DNA of 43,349 nt. Source: CAYTMY01 sp964618075 (GTDB lineage: Bacteria; Bacillota; Clostridia; Eubacteriales; Anaerofustaceae). The stretch lies in contig CAZTZO010000013.1 in the NCBI GenBank assembly GCA_964618075.1, forward strand, positions 1 through 43,349. Direction: 5' to 3'. The notes beneath the pieces are model-generated. The model made no database searches. It saw nothing but the letters and a program-made list of their open reading frames with translations, and was not told the origin of the DNA. Positions 15,089 through 22,903 of the stretch are shown piece by piece (position 1 is the first letter of the stretch; every line of letters starts with the position of its first letter). A program made the position numbers and the translations under genes.

Positions 15089-15454
15089 ATGAAAAAAACT
15101 ATTTGCTTATTATGTGTACTGGCAGTTGCGCTGTCACTGGTCGGATGTAAAAGTAAAAAAAATGAGAATGCCGTAATTGAAATAGAGGGCAATCCCACAA
15201 CAGGCTATGAATGGACGGCAAAAGCAGATAATGAGGGTATCGTGTCAATCGGGGTAGAGTACAAGCAGGACGCTTCAGCAGACAACAAAACAGGCGTTGG
15301 CGGGAAATACACCTTTACTATCGCAGGTGTAAAGGAAGGTCAAACCAATATTGTGTTTACATACTCACGCTCATGGGAGCCTGACGAAGTGAACGATGAA
15401 ACAAAGACATATCAAGTAACCGTCGATAAAAATCTTAATGTGACGGTGAAATAA
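15089..15454 (+). CDS. Chagasin-type (I42) cysteine-protease inhibitor lipoprotein
   Basis: The 121-aa product has a lipoprotein signal ending in LVGC (C20), so it would be anchored on the outer face of the membrane. The mature part holds the three inhibitor loops of the chagasin/I42 family in order: NPTTGY (35-40), GVGG (69-72) and RSWEP (94-98). These wedge into the active site of papain-like proteases. AAGGAG stands before the ATG. It may protect the cell from host or neighbour cysteine proteases or control one of its own; none is visible in the window. The family call is strong because all three loops are present. Confidence 0.88.
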   Translation: MKKTICLLCVLAVALSLVGCKSKKNENAVIEIEGNPTTGYEWTAKADNEGIVSIGVEYKQDASADNKTGVGGKYTFTIAGVKEGQTNIVFTYSRSWEPDEVNDETKTYQVTVDKNLNVTVK

Positions 15455-15514
15455 AAGCGGCGAAACGAACGCCAAATAAATAATATAAGTACGTTAAAAA
15501 AGGAAAGAGACAAA

Positions 15515-16249
15515 ATGAGTGAGTTTAACAAAAATTATCAAATGCAAAACAACGGCGAAAATCAACACAATGAATACGGAGAAGAGATAATTACCTTAAA
15601 TAAGTATATTTCGAAAACCTTCTTCTGGATGTTCCTTGGTTTATTGCTTACCTTTGCCATTGCAGGTTTTTTGAACGCGACAGGGTTGATCAATTATGTA
15701 TTTTCAATACCTGCTTTACCCTTTATTCTGTTGATAGCCGAAATAGTTATCGTTGTAAGGCTTTCAAGGAAAATAAACGAAATGAGCGTGGAGAAGGCGA
15801 GGACTTTGTTCTTCGTGTACGCCGCATTAAATGGAATCATGTTCAGCGCATTCTTTGCACTTTATGATATGTCTACAATGGTTCTGGCGTTCGGCGTGAC
15901 GTCCGTATTATTCGGGGCTATGGCGCTTCTCGGTTATTTTACAAAGGCGGATTTATCGAGAATACGCACTATATTATTCACGGGCCTGATCTTTTTGGCA
16001 TTGTTCTGGGTAATCTCGATGTTTATAAATCTTGAAGCATATACGAGAATTGCGTGCTTTATCGGTATAATAATATTTACAGGTTATACGGCGTTTGATA
16101 TGCAGAAGCTTAAATATTTCTACAATCAATATGCAACGGATTCCGATCTTGCTGAAAAGTCATCAATATTCGGTGCGCTCCAGCTCTATCTCGATTTTAT
16201 AAATATATTTGTTTATGTTTTAAGAATCTTGGGCAGAAACAGAAATTAA
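15515..16249 (+). CDS. Bax inhibitor-1/YccA-family membrane protein
   Basis: The 244-aa product has a polar N-terminus of about 30 residues and about seven membrane spans. The family pattern includes FVYAALNGIMFSAFFALY, then FTGYTAFDMQKLK and GALQLYLDFINIFVYVLRIL near the end. Bacterial members (YetJ, YccA) are pH-sensitive calcium channels or modulators of FtsH. It is complete and of normal length. A GGAAAGAG precedes the ATG. Neighbouring genes give no specific clue to its role. Confidence 0.9.
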   Translation: MSEFNKNYQMQNNGENQHNEYGEEIITLNKYISKTFFWMFLGLLLTFAIAGFLNATGLINYVFSIPALPFILLIAEIVIVVRLSRKINEMSVEKARTLFFVYAALNGIMFSAFFALYDMSTMVLAFGVTSVLFGAMALLGYFTKADLSRIRTILFTGLIFLALFWVISMFINLEAYTRIACFIGIIIFTGYTAFDMQKLKYFYNQYATDSDLAEKSSIFGALQLYLDFINIFVYVLRILGRNRN

Positions 16250-16336
16250 ATTTATCTTTTTTCATGGGCGACGGGTATAAAGCCGGCAATAAAGGGCAAT
16301 ATATTTAAAGTCACAAACCATGAAAGGAGAACATAA

Positions 16337-16474
16337 ATGGCAAAGACAGGAGAACAGCCCGGAGCCGGAAAGTATAAATGCACGAACTGCGGTCAAATGG
16401 TCACGCTTGACGCAGACGGCGATAAATTGCCGCCTTGCCCCAGCTGCAGCAACACAGAATTTACAAGAGAATAA
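16337..16474 (+). CDS. Zinc-ribbon protein, 45 aa
   Basis: ATG 16337 behind AAAGGAGA opens 45 codons with two CxxC pairs, CTNCG (residues 15-19) and CPSC (34-37), separated by a short beta-hairpin linker. This is a rubredoxin-like or zinc-ribbon module similar to the tiny zinc-ribbon proteins found in many bacteria. A perfect 16-bp terminator follows at once. No partner is evident from the context. Confidence 0.82.
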   Translation: MAKTGEQPGAGKYKCTNCGQMVTLDADGDKLPPCPSCSNTEFTRE

Positions 16475-16486
16475 ATACTTTTATTA

Positions 16487-16530
16487 AACAAAGCAGGCAT
16501 ACATTTTTAAGTATGCCTGCTTTGTTTTTA
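16487..16530. terminator. Strong terminator after the zinc-ribbon gene
   Basis: AACAAAGCAGGCATAC (16487-16502) pairs perfectly with GTATGCCTGCTTTGTT (16511-16526), followed by TTTA. It could also stop minus-strand transcription from the UroD-like operon. Confidence 0.9.
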
Positions 16531-16581
16531 GCGTAAGCTCAGTAGGATATAAGTATTCAATATTTTAAATACAAATAGCAT

Positions 16582-16719
16582 TTACATAAGTAATGTAGAG
16601 ATGATCAGACCGATCAAGAATTCCTGTCGAGCTTCTTTTGGCAAGAAGTCAACGCAGCAATCCATTGCCTGTTGAAATCCTTCGGGAAAATCAAACGATA
16701 CTTTTTGATTCATATCCAT
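16582..16719 (-). CDS. 45-aa microprotein in the UroD-like operon
   Basis: The minus-strand ATG at 16719 follows GAGGAGG at a good distance and lies about ten bases after the stop of the UroD-like methyltransferase gene, so the two are an operon. The product (MDMNQKVSFDFPEGFQQAMD, CCVDFLPKEARQEFL, IGLIISTLLM) has a CC pair and a hydrophobic tail too short for a sure membrane span. I do not recognise it. Strong ribosome binding and tight spacing argue that it is a real gene. Confidence 0.65.
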   Translation of the reverse strand: MDMNQKVSFDFPEGFQQAMDCCVDFLPKEARQEFLIGLIISTLLM

Positions 16720-16729
16720 AGCGACCTCC

Positions 16730-17866
16730 TCAATGTTCATAGTTCCTTACAAAATCACAGACGGCAAGAAGATTCTCACGCTTGCAGTCATTGCGGAATG
16801 AAATCATTTTATTCGTGCTGAAAACAAATCCGTCGCCCAGCTCGTCTATGAGCTTCCTGGCATAGTTGACGCATTGTGCGCTTGTGCCGTTTCCGAGTAA
16901 ATCCGAGGTCATCCCTCCCATGAAGCATATGTTGGGCAGCTTCTTTTTAAGCTCGAATATATTATCCTGTTCCAAGTGGATAAAGAGCACGCCCTTCGGG
17001 ATATCCTTGAAAAAGTCCGTGAAACGAAGCATAGTGCTTTCACAGAATAGTAACAGCGACTTGTTGTGCTCATCGGCAATATCAATACAGCGTTTAAGGT
17101 GCGGCCAATAAAATTCCTCGAACTGCTTTTCGCTCAATATGCTGTGCCCGAGCATTACAAAGATCGAATCGCATATGGTAGTCAGACCTTCGGTATTCAT
17201 CAATTGCTGCATTGTGGGAAATACCAAAGTGTTGAAAATTGCATCGGAAGTATCTAACAGCTGAGGCTTGCACTTTCTTAAGTCGATCGATAATTCCTTA
17301 ATTCCTCTGTAGCTGCTGAAAAAATATTCAAAAGGAAGAAATGCAGGCTGCGCGCTGATCAATGGAACTTTATATTCGTCAATAAATTTTGTGTTTATTT
17401 TTGCGGTATAATTACCGTAATCAACTGTTTCAAGACAACCATCGCGAAGCTTTTGAAGAGTGATATCCTTGGCAAAGCGAGCAAAAATATTCTGCCATAA
17501 AAAAGGTATGAGATTTTGACTCATCTCTGAATATTCTTCTCTTTCCATCAATTTATGGTCGTCTACAACAATAGCTTCGTTGATGTCATCGATCTGATGT
17601 GCTCCCGCTCCCAGTGCTTTTGCGATTTTCATTGGATTTCGCGTGCCCAGATCCATGTATGAATCAAACTGATAACGCTCATGAAACTCGCATACGATAC
17701 GCTCCATAATATTATAATCAAACAATGCTTCCCTAAGTGTATACTCTGAATCCAGTATTTTCCATGTCCAGAAGTTGGAGAATAACGGAGTTCGTTTATT
17801 GTGCTTGATGTTCAGCGCATTGTTAAATAATGCTTTGCGTTCATCAAACAGATTTTTTTCTTCCAA
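16730..17866 (-). CDS. Uroporphyrinogen-decarboxylase-family (UroD-like) protein, probable corrinoid methyltransferase component
   Basis: The 378-aa product has the UroD/MtaA-like TIM-barrel layout with YMDLGTRNPMKIAKALGAGA, then DDINEAIVVDD, ITLQKLRDGC and IDIADEHNKSLLLFCESTML. True haem enzymes are recognised by other residues and none of their genes is nearby. Instead the gene faces a corrinoid-protein gene, which is the setting of UroD-like methyltransferases that move a methyl group to or from a corrinoid protein. The H-x-C zinc motif of MtaA/MtbA is not clear here: only the Cys in LLFCEST remains. The start is TTG 17866 with GGAGG seven bases before. The substrate is unknown. Confidence 0.8.
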   Translation of the reverse strand: MEEKNLFDERKALFNNALNIKHNKRTPLFSNFWTWKILDSEYTLREALFDYNIMERIVCEFHERYQFDSYMDLGTRNPMKIAKALGAGAHQIDDINEAIVVDDHKLMEREEYSEMSQNLIPFLWQNIFARFAKDITLQKLRDGCLETVDYGNYTAKINTKFIDEYKVPLISAQPAFLPFEYFFSSYRGIKELSIDLRKCKPQLLDTSDAIFNTLVFPTMQQLMNTEGLTTICDSIFVMLGHSILSEKQFEEFYWPHLKRCIDIADEHNKSLLLFCESTMLRFTDFFKDIPKGVLFIHLEQDNIFELKKKLPNICFMGGMTSDLLGNGTSAQCVNYARKLIDELGDGFVFSTNKMISFRNDCKRENLLAVCDFVRNYEH

Positions 17867-17940
17867 ATCAAAACCTCCTAAATATTGGCTTGAAGTTGAA
17901 TCAATTGCGCGCTATATCATCAACTACCATTTACATGATA

Positions 17941-17969
17941 AGAATAACACTATTGAAATATAATGTCAA
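17941..17969 (-). promoter_or_regulatory. Promoter of the UroD-like gene
   Basis: Minus strand TTGACA (17964-17969), 17 bases, TATTCT (17941-17946). It is back to back with the promoter of the corrinoid-protein gene. Confidence 0.75.
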
Positions 17970-17986
17970 TTAAAAAATATATTATT

Positions 17987-18024
17987 TTATACCTTTTACA
18001 TATAAAAGCTAAATATGGTATAAT
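17987..18024 (+). promoter_or_regulatory. Promoter and dyad operator of the corrinoid-protein/GntR operon
   Basis: TTTACA (17995-18000), 18 bases, TATAAT (18019-18024). A 7-bp inverted repeat, TTATACC (17987-17993) and GGTATAA (18017-18023), flanks the -35 and covers the -10. It is a plausible site for one of the GntR proteins encoded downstream. Confidence 0.6.
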
Positions 18025-18051
18025 CATTGTATAAATATCATGGAGAAATTT

Positions 18052-18702
18052 ATGGAAGAAAAAATTATCGATGCAGTTTCCAGCTTTGACGATGAGCTTA
18101 CCTTATCCTTGGTAAAGGAATCGCTTTTAATGGGGATTTCAGTCAAGACGATCATGAAATGGCTCAATGAGGGGATGTACCGAATCGGCGTTATGTATGA
18201 AGCAGATGACTGTTATATAGCCGACTTGATCATGGCAGGGTATATTTACCGTCAGGTTCTGAGCCTTGGTGAATTGCAGCTTGACTTAAATTCAACAGAG
18301 GAAGCACATACGAGGGGAACGATCCTTATTTGTACGGTTGAAGGAGACGTCCATGATATCGGAAAGGATATCTTTGTCAATTTAGCAAAAACAGAAAAAT
18401 ATCGCGTGATCGACTTGGGAGTGGACGTCGATTCTCAAACAATCTTCGATCAGATACTTCATACAAAGCCGGATATTTTGGCAATGAGCGGAATTATCAC
18501 AAATTCGATACAGCACATGAAAGAAACCGTTGATATGCTCAAAACCAATTATTTAAGGCAGGAGGTAAAAATTCTGCTTGGTGGGTTATCCATGTCGGAG
18601 GAAATGTGCAGCTATATCGGTGCTGACTATGCAACGAAATCTGCCGAAGTCGGCGTAGCAAAATGCAACGATTGGATGAATTCAAAATATGGCGATCAAT
18701 AA
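18052..18702 (+). CDS. Corrinoid (methyl-B12) protein, MtbC/MttC family
   Basis: The 216-aa product has a four-helix cap domain (about 1-85, with MKWLNEGMYRIGVMYEADD) and a Rossmann B12-binding domain. The latter has DVHDIG at residues 99-104 (His101 would be the lower cobalt ligand), SGIITNSIQHMK and a GGLSMSEEMC loop. Such proteins carry the methyl group between a substrate methyltransferase and a second one. ATG 18052 is preferred over 18040, because GGAG lies six bases before it and the promoter at 18019 would leave almost no leader for the earlier one. It overlaps the next gene by 14 bases. No complete MttB-type partner is in the window; only the fragment at about 6085-6519 remains. Confidence 0.9.
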   Translation: MEEKIIDAVSSFDDELTLSLVKESLLMGISVKTIMKWLNEGMYRIGVMYEADDCYIADLIMAGYIYRQVLSLGELQLDLNSTEEAHTRGTILICTVEGDVHDIGKDIFVNLAKTEKYRVIDLGVDVDSQTIFDQILHTKPDILAMSGIITNSIQHMKETVDMLKTNYLRQEVKILLGGLSMSEEMCSYIGADYATKSAEVGVAKCNDWMNSKYGDQ

Positions 18703-19351
18703 ATTATCCAAGTATCATATAATCGTCGAAGATTTAAGAGAAAGGATAAAAAAGGGAATTTTAAAAGAGGGCGATATGCTGCCTTCAGAAAATCAACTGA
18801 GCAGTGCTTATGAAACAAGCAGGGTGACGGCGCGTAAGGCTTTGTCGGTGCTTATCGCTCAGGGATATATTTTTGCGGTACAGGGGAAAGGCAATTTTGT
18901 AAGCAAAGCAAAGACGGATGAATTCGTTCTGAAAACCGGCGGCAGAGATGAAAACGAGAAAAGACTTATCGGCGCGCAGATCATAAATCCAACTAAGCGA
19001 TTAACAGAGATCATGCAGTTAAACAGAGCAGATAAAATAATCGAGACAAAAAGTTTTTTTATGAGAGAAAACCAAACCGTCGGCTACAGTATAAAATATA
19101 TCCGTTATGACGCAAAAAGACCTGTTATGGAAAAAGAATTACACTATATAAATAGCGATGAACAGTCCACGGAAAACAGCGTGGTAATTTGCGTATGCAA
19201 TGCAAATGAGGATATAAGCGGCATACTGAAGATACCGATTGGTTATCCCATGATGCATATTCAGAAAAAAATATCAGACAGCACTCATCGGTTGGTAGGC
19301 TTGGAGGATATATACATGATGGGCGAGCGCTACCGAATTGTAGGAGAATAA
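18689..19351 (+). CDS. GntR-family (HutC/UTRA) transcriptional regulator 1
   Basis: The 220-aa product has an N-terminal winged helix (LRERIKKGILKEGDMLPSEN, then RVTARKALSVLIAQGYIFAV and GKGNFV, the GntR pattern). A UTRA-like ligand domain (residues about 85-215) follows, with IETKSFFMRENQTVGYSIKY. Its start lies inside the end of the corrinoid-protein gene, so translation is coupled. It probably controls the divergent corrinoid/UroD unit in response to the methylated substrate or a product. Confidence 0.88.
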   Translation: MAINKLSKYHIIVEDLRERIKKGILKEGDMLPSENQLSSAYETSRVTARKALSVLIAQGYIFAVQGKGNFVSKAKTDEFVLKTGGRDENEKRLIGAQIINPTKRLTEIMQLNRADKIIETKSFFMRENQTVGYSIKYIRYDAKRPVMEKELHYINSDEQSTENSVVICVCNANEDISGILKIPIGYPMMHIQKKISDSTHRLVGLEDIYMMGERYRIVGE

Positions 19352-19353
19352 TA

Positions 19354-20025
19354 ATGGACACAAAACTATATTCCGCTTTTGTGAAGGATATAAAGAATAA
19401 AATAATTTCGGGCGAAATGAAGCCGGGTGAACGGTTGCCGTCTGAAACGGAGCTGTTGGATATTTATAATATCAGCAAAACGACCATTGCCAAAAGTTTG
19501 CAGATACTTGCAAATGAGGGATACATTGTGACGACTCCCAGAGTCGGGAATTTCATCTCACAGCCGCATCAGACAGAGTATGTTATGAAATTCAATCCGA
19601 GCGAAATCTTTAAATTTTGTGACAATTTTAAGCTCATAAGCTATTCGATTGAAAAAACGGAGGATCGGTTTCCCAGCAGATTACAATACGCTCTGGTATA
19701 CAAATACGACGAAACACCCGTGGCTGTTTGTGAAAACTTTATTTTAGGTGATCGACCTAATGCTTTCCCCGAGCCGGATAAGCTTGAGCTGTCCTCCTTC
19801 AACAGTCTTTTAGAAACACTCTATCCTCCGCATTCAATGAAAAAGAAAATTATCATGGAGGCAATATCATGTCCGTACAAATACGCGGATATGCTGCATT
19901 TAAAACAAAATGAAACCGTATTGAAAATCACCGCGCGCTATAGTAATGATGCGGATATCTGTATTGCGGAAATGAGATATTTTGTTATAGAAGAATTTTC
20001 ACAGCTATACGCGTATGAAAGATAA
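19354..20025 (+). CDS. GntR-family (HutC/UTRA) transcriptional regulator 2
   Basis: The 223-aa product has a GntR winged helix (IKNKIISGEMKPGERLPSET, TTIAKSLQILANEGYIVTTP) and a UTRA-like C-terminal domain. It starts two bases after the stop of the first GntR gene, with AGGAG upstream. The two proteins are alike in layout but clearly diverged. A tandem pair might form a heterodimer or read two ligands. The gene ends 17 bases before the facing hydrolase gene, with only a weak AT hairpin between. Confidence 0.87.
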   Translation: MDTKLYSAFVKDIKNKIISGEMKPGERLPSETELLDIYNISKTTIAKSLQILANEGYIVTTPRVGNFISQPHQTEYVMKFNPSEIFKFCDNFKLISYSIEKTEDRFPSRLQYALVYKYDETPVAVCENFILGDRPNAFPEPDKLELSSFNSLLETLYPPHSMKKKIIMEAISCPYKYADMLHLKQNETVLKITARYSNDADICIAEMRYFVIEEFSQLYAYER

Positions 20026-20042
20026 TATTATAATATTTTTAA

Positions 20043-20726
20043 CTAATTCTCCATTAAAAAAGCGTATACCGCCGCGTTGAATGTTTCGCTGTTTTGTTTT
20101 GCTATAAAATGATTGCCTTGAATAATAATCTTTCTTGCTAGCGGGATAGAGCTTGCTATCAGTTCGGTATGGCTGTCTTTTATCATATCATTTGTTCCCG
20201 CAATGACAAGGGTGGGTATGTTAATTTTTTTCAATTCTACCGTTGATATATTCGGCTGCCCAGTCATCAAGTCAAGCATTTCTTTTTTTCGAACTGCCCT
20301 TTTGTCAAATAGAGCAATAAAAGAAGCTAGGGCAAAGTCAAAATAAACAGCAAGAAGCGTTGTTTTCTTCATACCCTTCGGATAAAGGTTTGCACCGTTT
20401 ATAATAAGCTTTTTAACATACTGCGGAAATTTTAACGAAAAAAGCAAGGCGATATTTGCTCCGTCGGAAAAGCCTAAAAGATATATTTCCTTTAATTCGC
20501 GCTCATCTAAAAAGTCCTTTAAATCTAGAGCAAACTGTTCGAGAGTAAACAAAGAATTTCCCCTTTCACTTTTACCATGCCCACGAGTGTCCGGAGCAAT
20601 GACATGAAAATATTTTGAGAAAAAGGGTATTTGATTGTTGAAATACTCGCAGGATTCTCCGTTGCCGTGCAATAGCACGAGGTTAAAACCGTCGCCGCTT
20701 TCGATGTAGTTTAGCTTTATATCCAT
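20043..20726 (-). CDS. Alpha/beta-hydrolase
   Basis: The 227-aa product has the alpha/beta-hydrolase order: oxyanion-hole HGNGESCEYF (residues about 20-29), DTRGHGKSE, nucleophile elbow GFSDG, acid GTNDM and final His in QGNHF. There is no signal peptide, so it is cytoplasmic. The small size and DTRGHG-x-S motif fit esterase or lipase-like and C-C hydrolase groups, but the substrate cannot be told. An AAGGAT lies 14 bases before the ATG, which is a weak site. Confidence 0.88.
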   Translation of the reverse strand: MDIKLNYIESGDGFNLVLLHGNGESCEYFNNQIPFFSKYFHVIAPDTRGHGKSERGNSLFTLEQFALDLKDFLDERELKEIYLLGFSDGANIALLFSLKFPQYVKKLIINGANLYPKGMKKTTLLAVYFDFALASFIALFDKRAVRKKEMLDLMTGQPNISTVELKKINIPTLVIAGTNDMIKDSHTELIASSIPLARKIIIQGNHFIAKQNSETFNAAVYAFLMEN

Positions 20727-20907
20727 TTTATGTATTTATTTATCCTTTTTTATTTATACTCATTTTCTGTGTTAAAGTATTTTATTTATAAATGGGAATA
20801 TGGTTTTTTTTGTTTTGTGCTTACTATAAAAAAGATGTCACTTACTTATTAACGATATTGCAGTATTAGAAAAGAAGCAAGTATTTTCTTTCATTGGAGG
20901 ATTTTTT

Positions 20908-21092
20908 AATGAATAATGAAAAATGAATACTGAATAGTGAGATCTGCGGGAAAGCCGCTTATATCGCGAGCGTCGGCAAATAAAAAAGCAAGCTTTTGCT
21001 TGCTTCGTGCTTTCGCGATAATACAGAAACGCTAAGGTCTGCCCTTATTATTCTTAATTATGCATTCTTCAATATTCATTATTCACTGAGCT
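20908..21092. repeat. MITE-like imperfect inverted-repeat element
   Basis: A GAATAATGAA-containing arm at about 20908-20940 is matched in reverse by an arm at about 21052-21092 (GAATAATGAA then TGAA and TG-x-ATA shared). Inside is a second dyad, TATCGCGA (20962-20969) and TCGCGATA (21013-21020), around a third hairpin at 20986-21005. No ORF is inside. Nested palindromes of this kind resemble small non-autonomous elements or large fold-back repeats. It occupies most of the 550-base spacer between the hydrolase gene and the tRNA; the rest (20727-20907) shows nothing clear. Confidence 0.5.
20982..21005 (-). terminator. Terminator downstream of tRNA-Glu
   Basis: AAGCAAGC (20986-20993) and GCTTGCTT (20998-21005) form a perfect stem. 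On the minus strand a run of T follows, so it can end gltX/tRNA transcription. It forms the centre of the nested repeat. Confidence 0.7.
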
Positions 21093-21113
21093 TTGCGTTT
21101 AGCAAAGCGTTTC

Positions 21114-21188
21114 TGGTGACCCCTAGGGGATTCGAACCCCTGTAATCGCCGTGAGAGGGCGATGTCTTAACCGCTTGACCAAGGGGCC
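21114..21188 (-). tRNA. tRNA-Glu (anticodon CTC), CCA encoded
   Basis: On the minus strand the 75 bases fold as a tRNA. The acceptor stem is GGCCCCT/AGGGGTC with one G-T pair, the anticodon loop is CTCTCAC (anticodon CTC, Glu), the T stem is AGGGG/CCCCT around TTCGAAT, and A73 plus CCA are encoded. It lies 89 bases downstream of gltX, the glutamyl-tRNA synthetase gene, on the same strand. Confidence 0.95.
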
Positions 21189-21277
21189 ACAGCATTAAAA
21201 TTATACTTATAAAAAGCATGATTTGCAAGGGTTTGAGGTGAATAAAAGTAACACTTTATTTTTTCTTATGTATTTAG

Positions 21278-22729
21278 CTATTCTTCGAGCAGGATTATAG
21301 CGTAGTTTATGCGTTTAAGGCTTTCTTCCTTGCCGATGATTTCCATTATTTCCGTTGCTCCTCCGGGGGTTGCGCTTAAGCCGGACACTGCAATCCTGAC
21401 AGGCCACATGACATATCCGACCTTGAAGCCGTTTTCCTTTGCGTACTTTTCGGCGGCAGCAAACAAAGAGGTATTGTCCCATGAGTCAATTTGATTTAGG
21501 ATATCCTTCATATCAATGAGGACATTAAGCGATTTTTCAATATCGGTTTTGTTCTTTTTATTTATATAAAGCTCTTTATCATACGATGAAACGTTAAATA
21601 AAAACGATATTTTGTCGTTTATCTCGTCAAGCCTTGAAAGTCTTGTCTTTAGTATTTTCGCTATGCTTGGCCATTTATCCTTTAATTCGCCCAAGTCCTT
21701 CGTAAACGAAATTGCCTTAACTTGAAATTCGTCGTCGTCCATTGCCGATATGTACTGAGCGTTTATCCAGTCAAGCTTTACATAATCAAATACGGATTCG
21801 CTTTTACCTATTGCTTCGATATTAAAAAGCTTTTCAAGCTCGCTCAAAGAGAAAATTTCCGTATTTTGTTTAGGGCTCCAGCCGAGAAGAGCGACATAAT
21901 TTACTATTGCTTCGGGTAGGTAGCCCATTTCAATAAGCTGCTCAAAGCCCGTTGCTCCATGACGTTTTGACAGCTTCGATATACTCCCGTCCTCATTTTG
22001 TCCCATAATAAGGGGAAGATGCACGAAAACAGGCACCTGCCATCCAAAAGCCTCGTACAAGAGCTTGTATTTTGGCGTAGACACTATATATTCCGTCCCT
22101 CTGAAAATGTGCGTTATTCCCATAAGGTGGTCGTCTATGACGTTCGCAAAGTTGTATGTGGGCATACCGTCGCGCTTTAAAAGCACCTGGTCGTCGAGCT
22201 GTTCGTTGTCTACCGAGATTTCTCCGAAAACAGCGTCGTTATATGTTGTAGTTCCCTCAAGGGGCATTTTTTGCCTAATTACATACGGCTCGCTCTTCGC
22301 TCTTTCCTTTGCCGTTTCAACAGGTATGTTTCTGCATTTTCTGTCGTATCCGAGGTGTGCTTCGTTTATTACTTCTTGCGTAGGCTCCTCTCTGTCACAG
22401 AAGCAGTAATAAGCAAAACCCTTTTCCACGAGCTTAAGAGCGTATTCCTTGTATATTTCGCTCCTTTCGCTCTGTACATACGGGCCGTAATTTCCGCCTA
22501 CGTCGGGCCCTTCATCGTGTGAAATGCCTGCCTTTGAGAGAGTTGAATATATTACATCAACAGCATTCTCAACATATCTGTTTTGGTCGGTATCCTCGAT
22601 TCTGAGTATAAACTTGCCGTTGTTGGCTCTGGCGTAAAGATATGAATAAAGCGCTGTACGAAGGTTGCCTATGTGCATATAGCCCGTCGGACTGGGCGCA
22701 AAACGTGTGCGAACGGTTTTATTTTCCAT
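21278..22729 (-). CDS. gltX: Glutamyl-tRNA synthetase
   Basis: The 483-aa product has the class I synthetase start RTRFAPSPTGYMHIGN (the HIGH motif as HIGN), FILRIEDTDQNRYVENAV, and the KMSKS-type loop SKLSKRHG. Length and the C-terminal helical anticodon domain are normal. It charges tRNA-Glu in the cytoplasm. The tRNA-Glu gene follows on the same strand. A TATAAT box with a weak -35 lies about 45 bases before the ATG, and GGAGAA stands before it. Confidence 0.97.
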   Translation of the reverse strand: MENKTVRTRFAPSPTGYMHIGNLRTALYSYLYARANNGKFILRIEDTDQNRYVENAVDVIYSTLSKAGISHDEGPDVGGNYGPYVQSERSEIYKEYALKLVEKGFAYYCFCDREEPTQEVINEAHLGYDRKCRNIPVETAKERAKSEPYVIRQKMPLEGTTTYNDAVFGEISVDNEQLDDQVLLKRDGMPTYNFANVIDDHLMGITHIFRGTEYIVSTPKYKLLYEAFGWQVPVFVHLPLIMGQNEDGSISKLSKRHGATGFEQLIEMGYLPEAIVNYVALLGWSPKQNTEIFSLSELEKLFNIEAIGKSESVFDYVKLDWINAQYISAMDDDEFQVKAISFTKDLGELKDKWPSIAKILKTRLSRLDEINDKISFLFNVSSYDKELYINKKNKTDIEKSLNVLIDMKDILNQIDSWDNTSLFAAAEKYAKENGFKVGYVMWPVRIAVSGLSATPGGATEIMEIIGKEESLKRINYAIILLEE

Positions 22730-22855
22730 TTTCTTCTCCGTGTTGATTGTTTAGAGCTAAATTATAACATTTTCATTGAGCAGTTTAAAGAGAAGATAGC
22801 TTATGTTATAACGAATTGTTTTAGGTGTGAGGGATAAGCTGTGCTTTGAAAGTGG

Positions 22856-22884
22856 TTGAAATATTTACGTTTATAAGCTACAAT
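22856..22884 (+). promoter_or_regulatory. Promoter of the YhhN-family gene
   Basis: TTGAAA (22856-22861), 17 bases, TACAAT (22879-22884), 19 bases before the ATG at 22904, with AAGGAG between. Confidence 0.75.
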
Positions 22885-22903
22885 AACAATAAGGAGTCAA
22901 GGC

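Noticed and set aside
16730..17866. True uroporphyrinogen decarboxylase (hemE)
   Set aside because: No haem genes are near, the sequence lacks the usual hemE motifs, and it faces a corrinoid protein.
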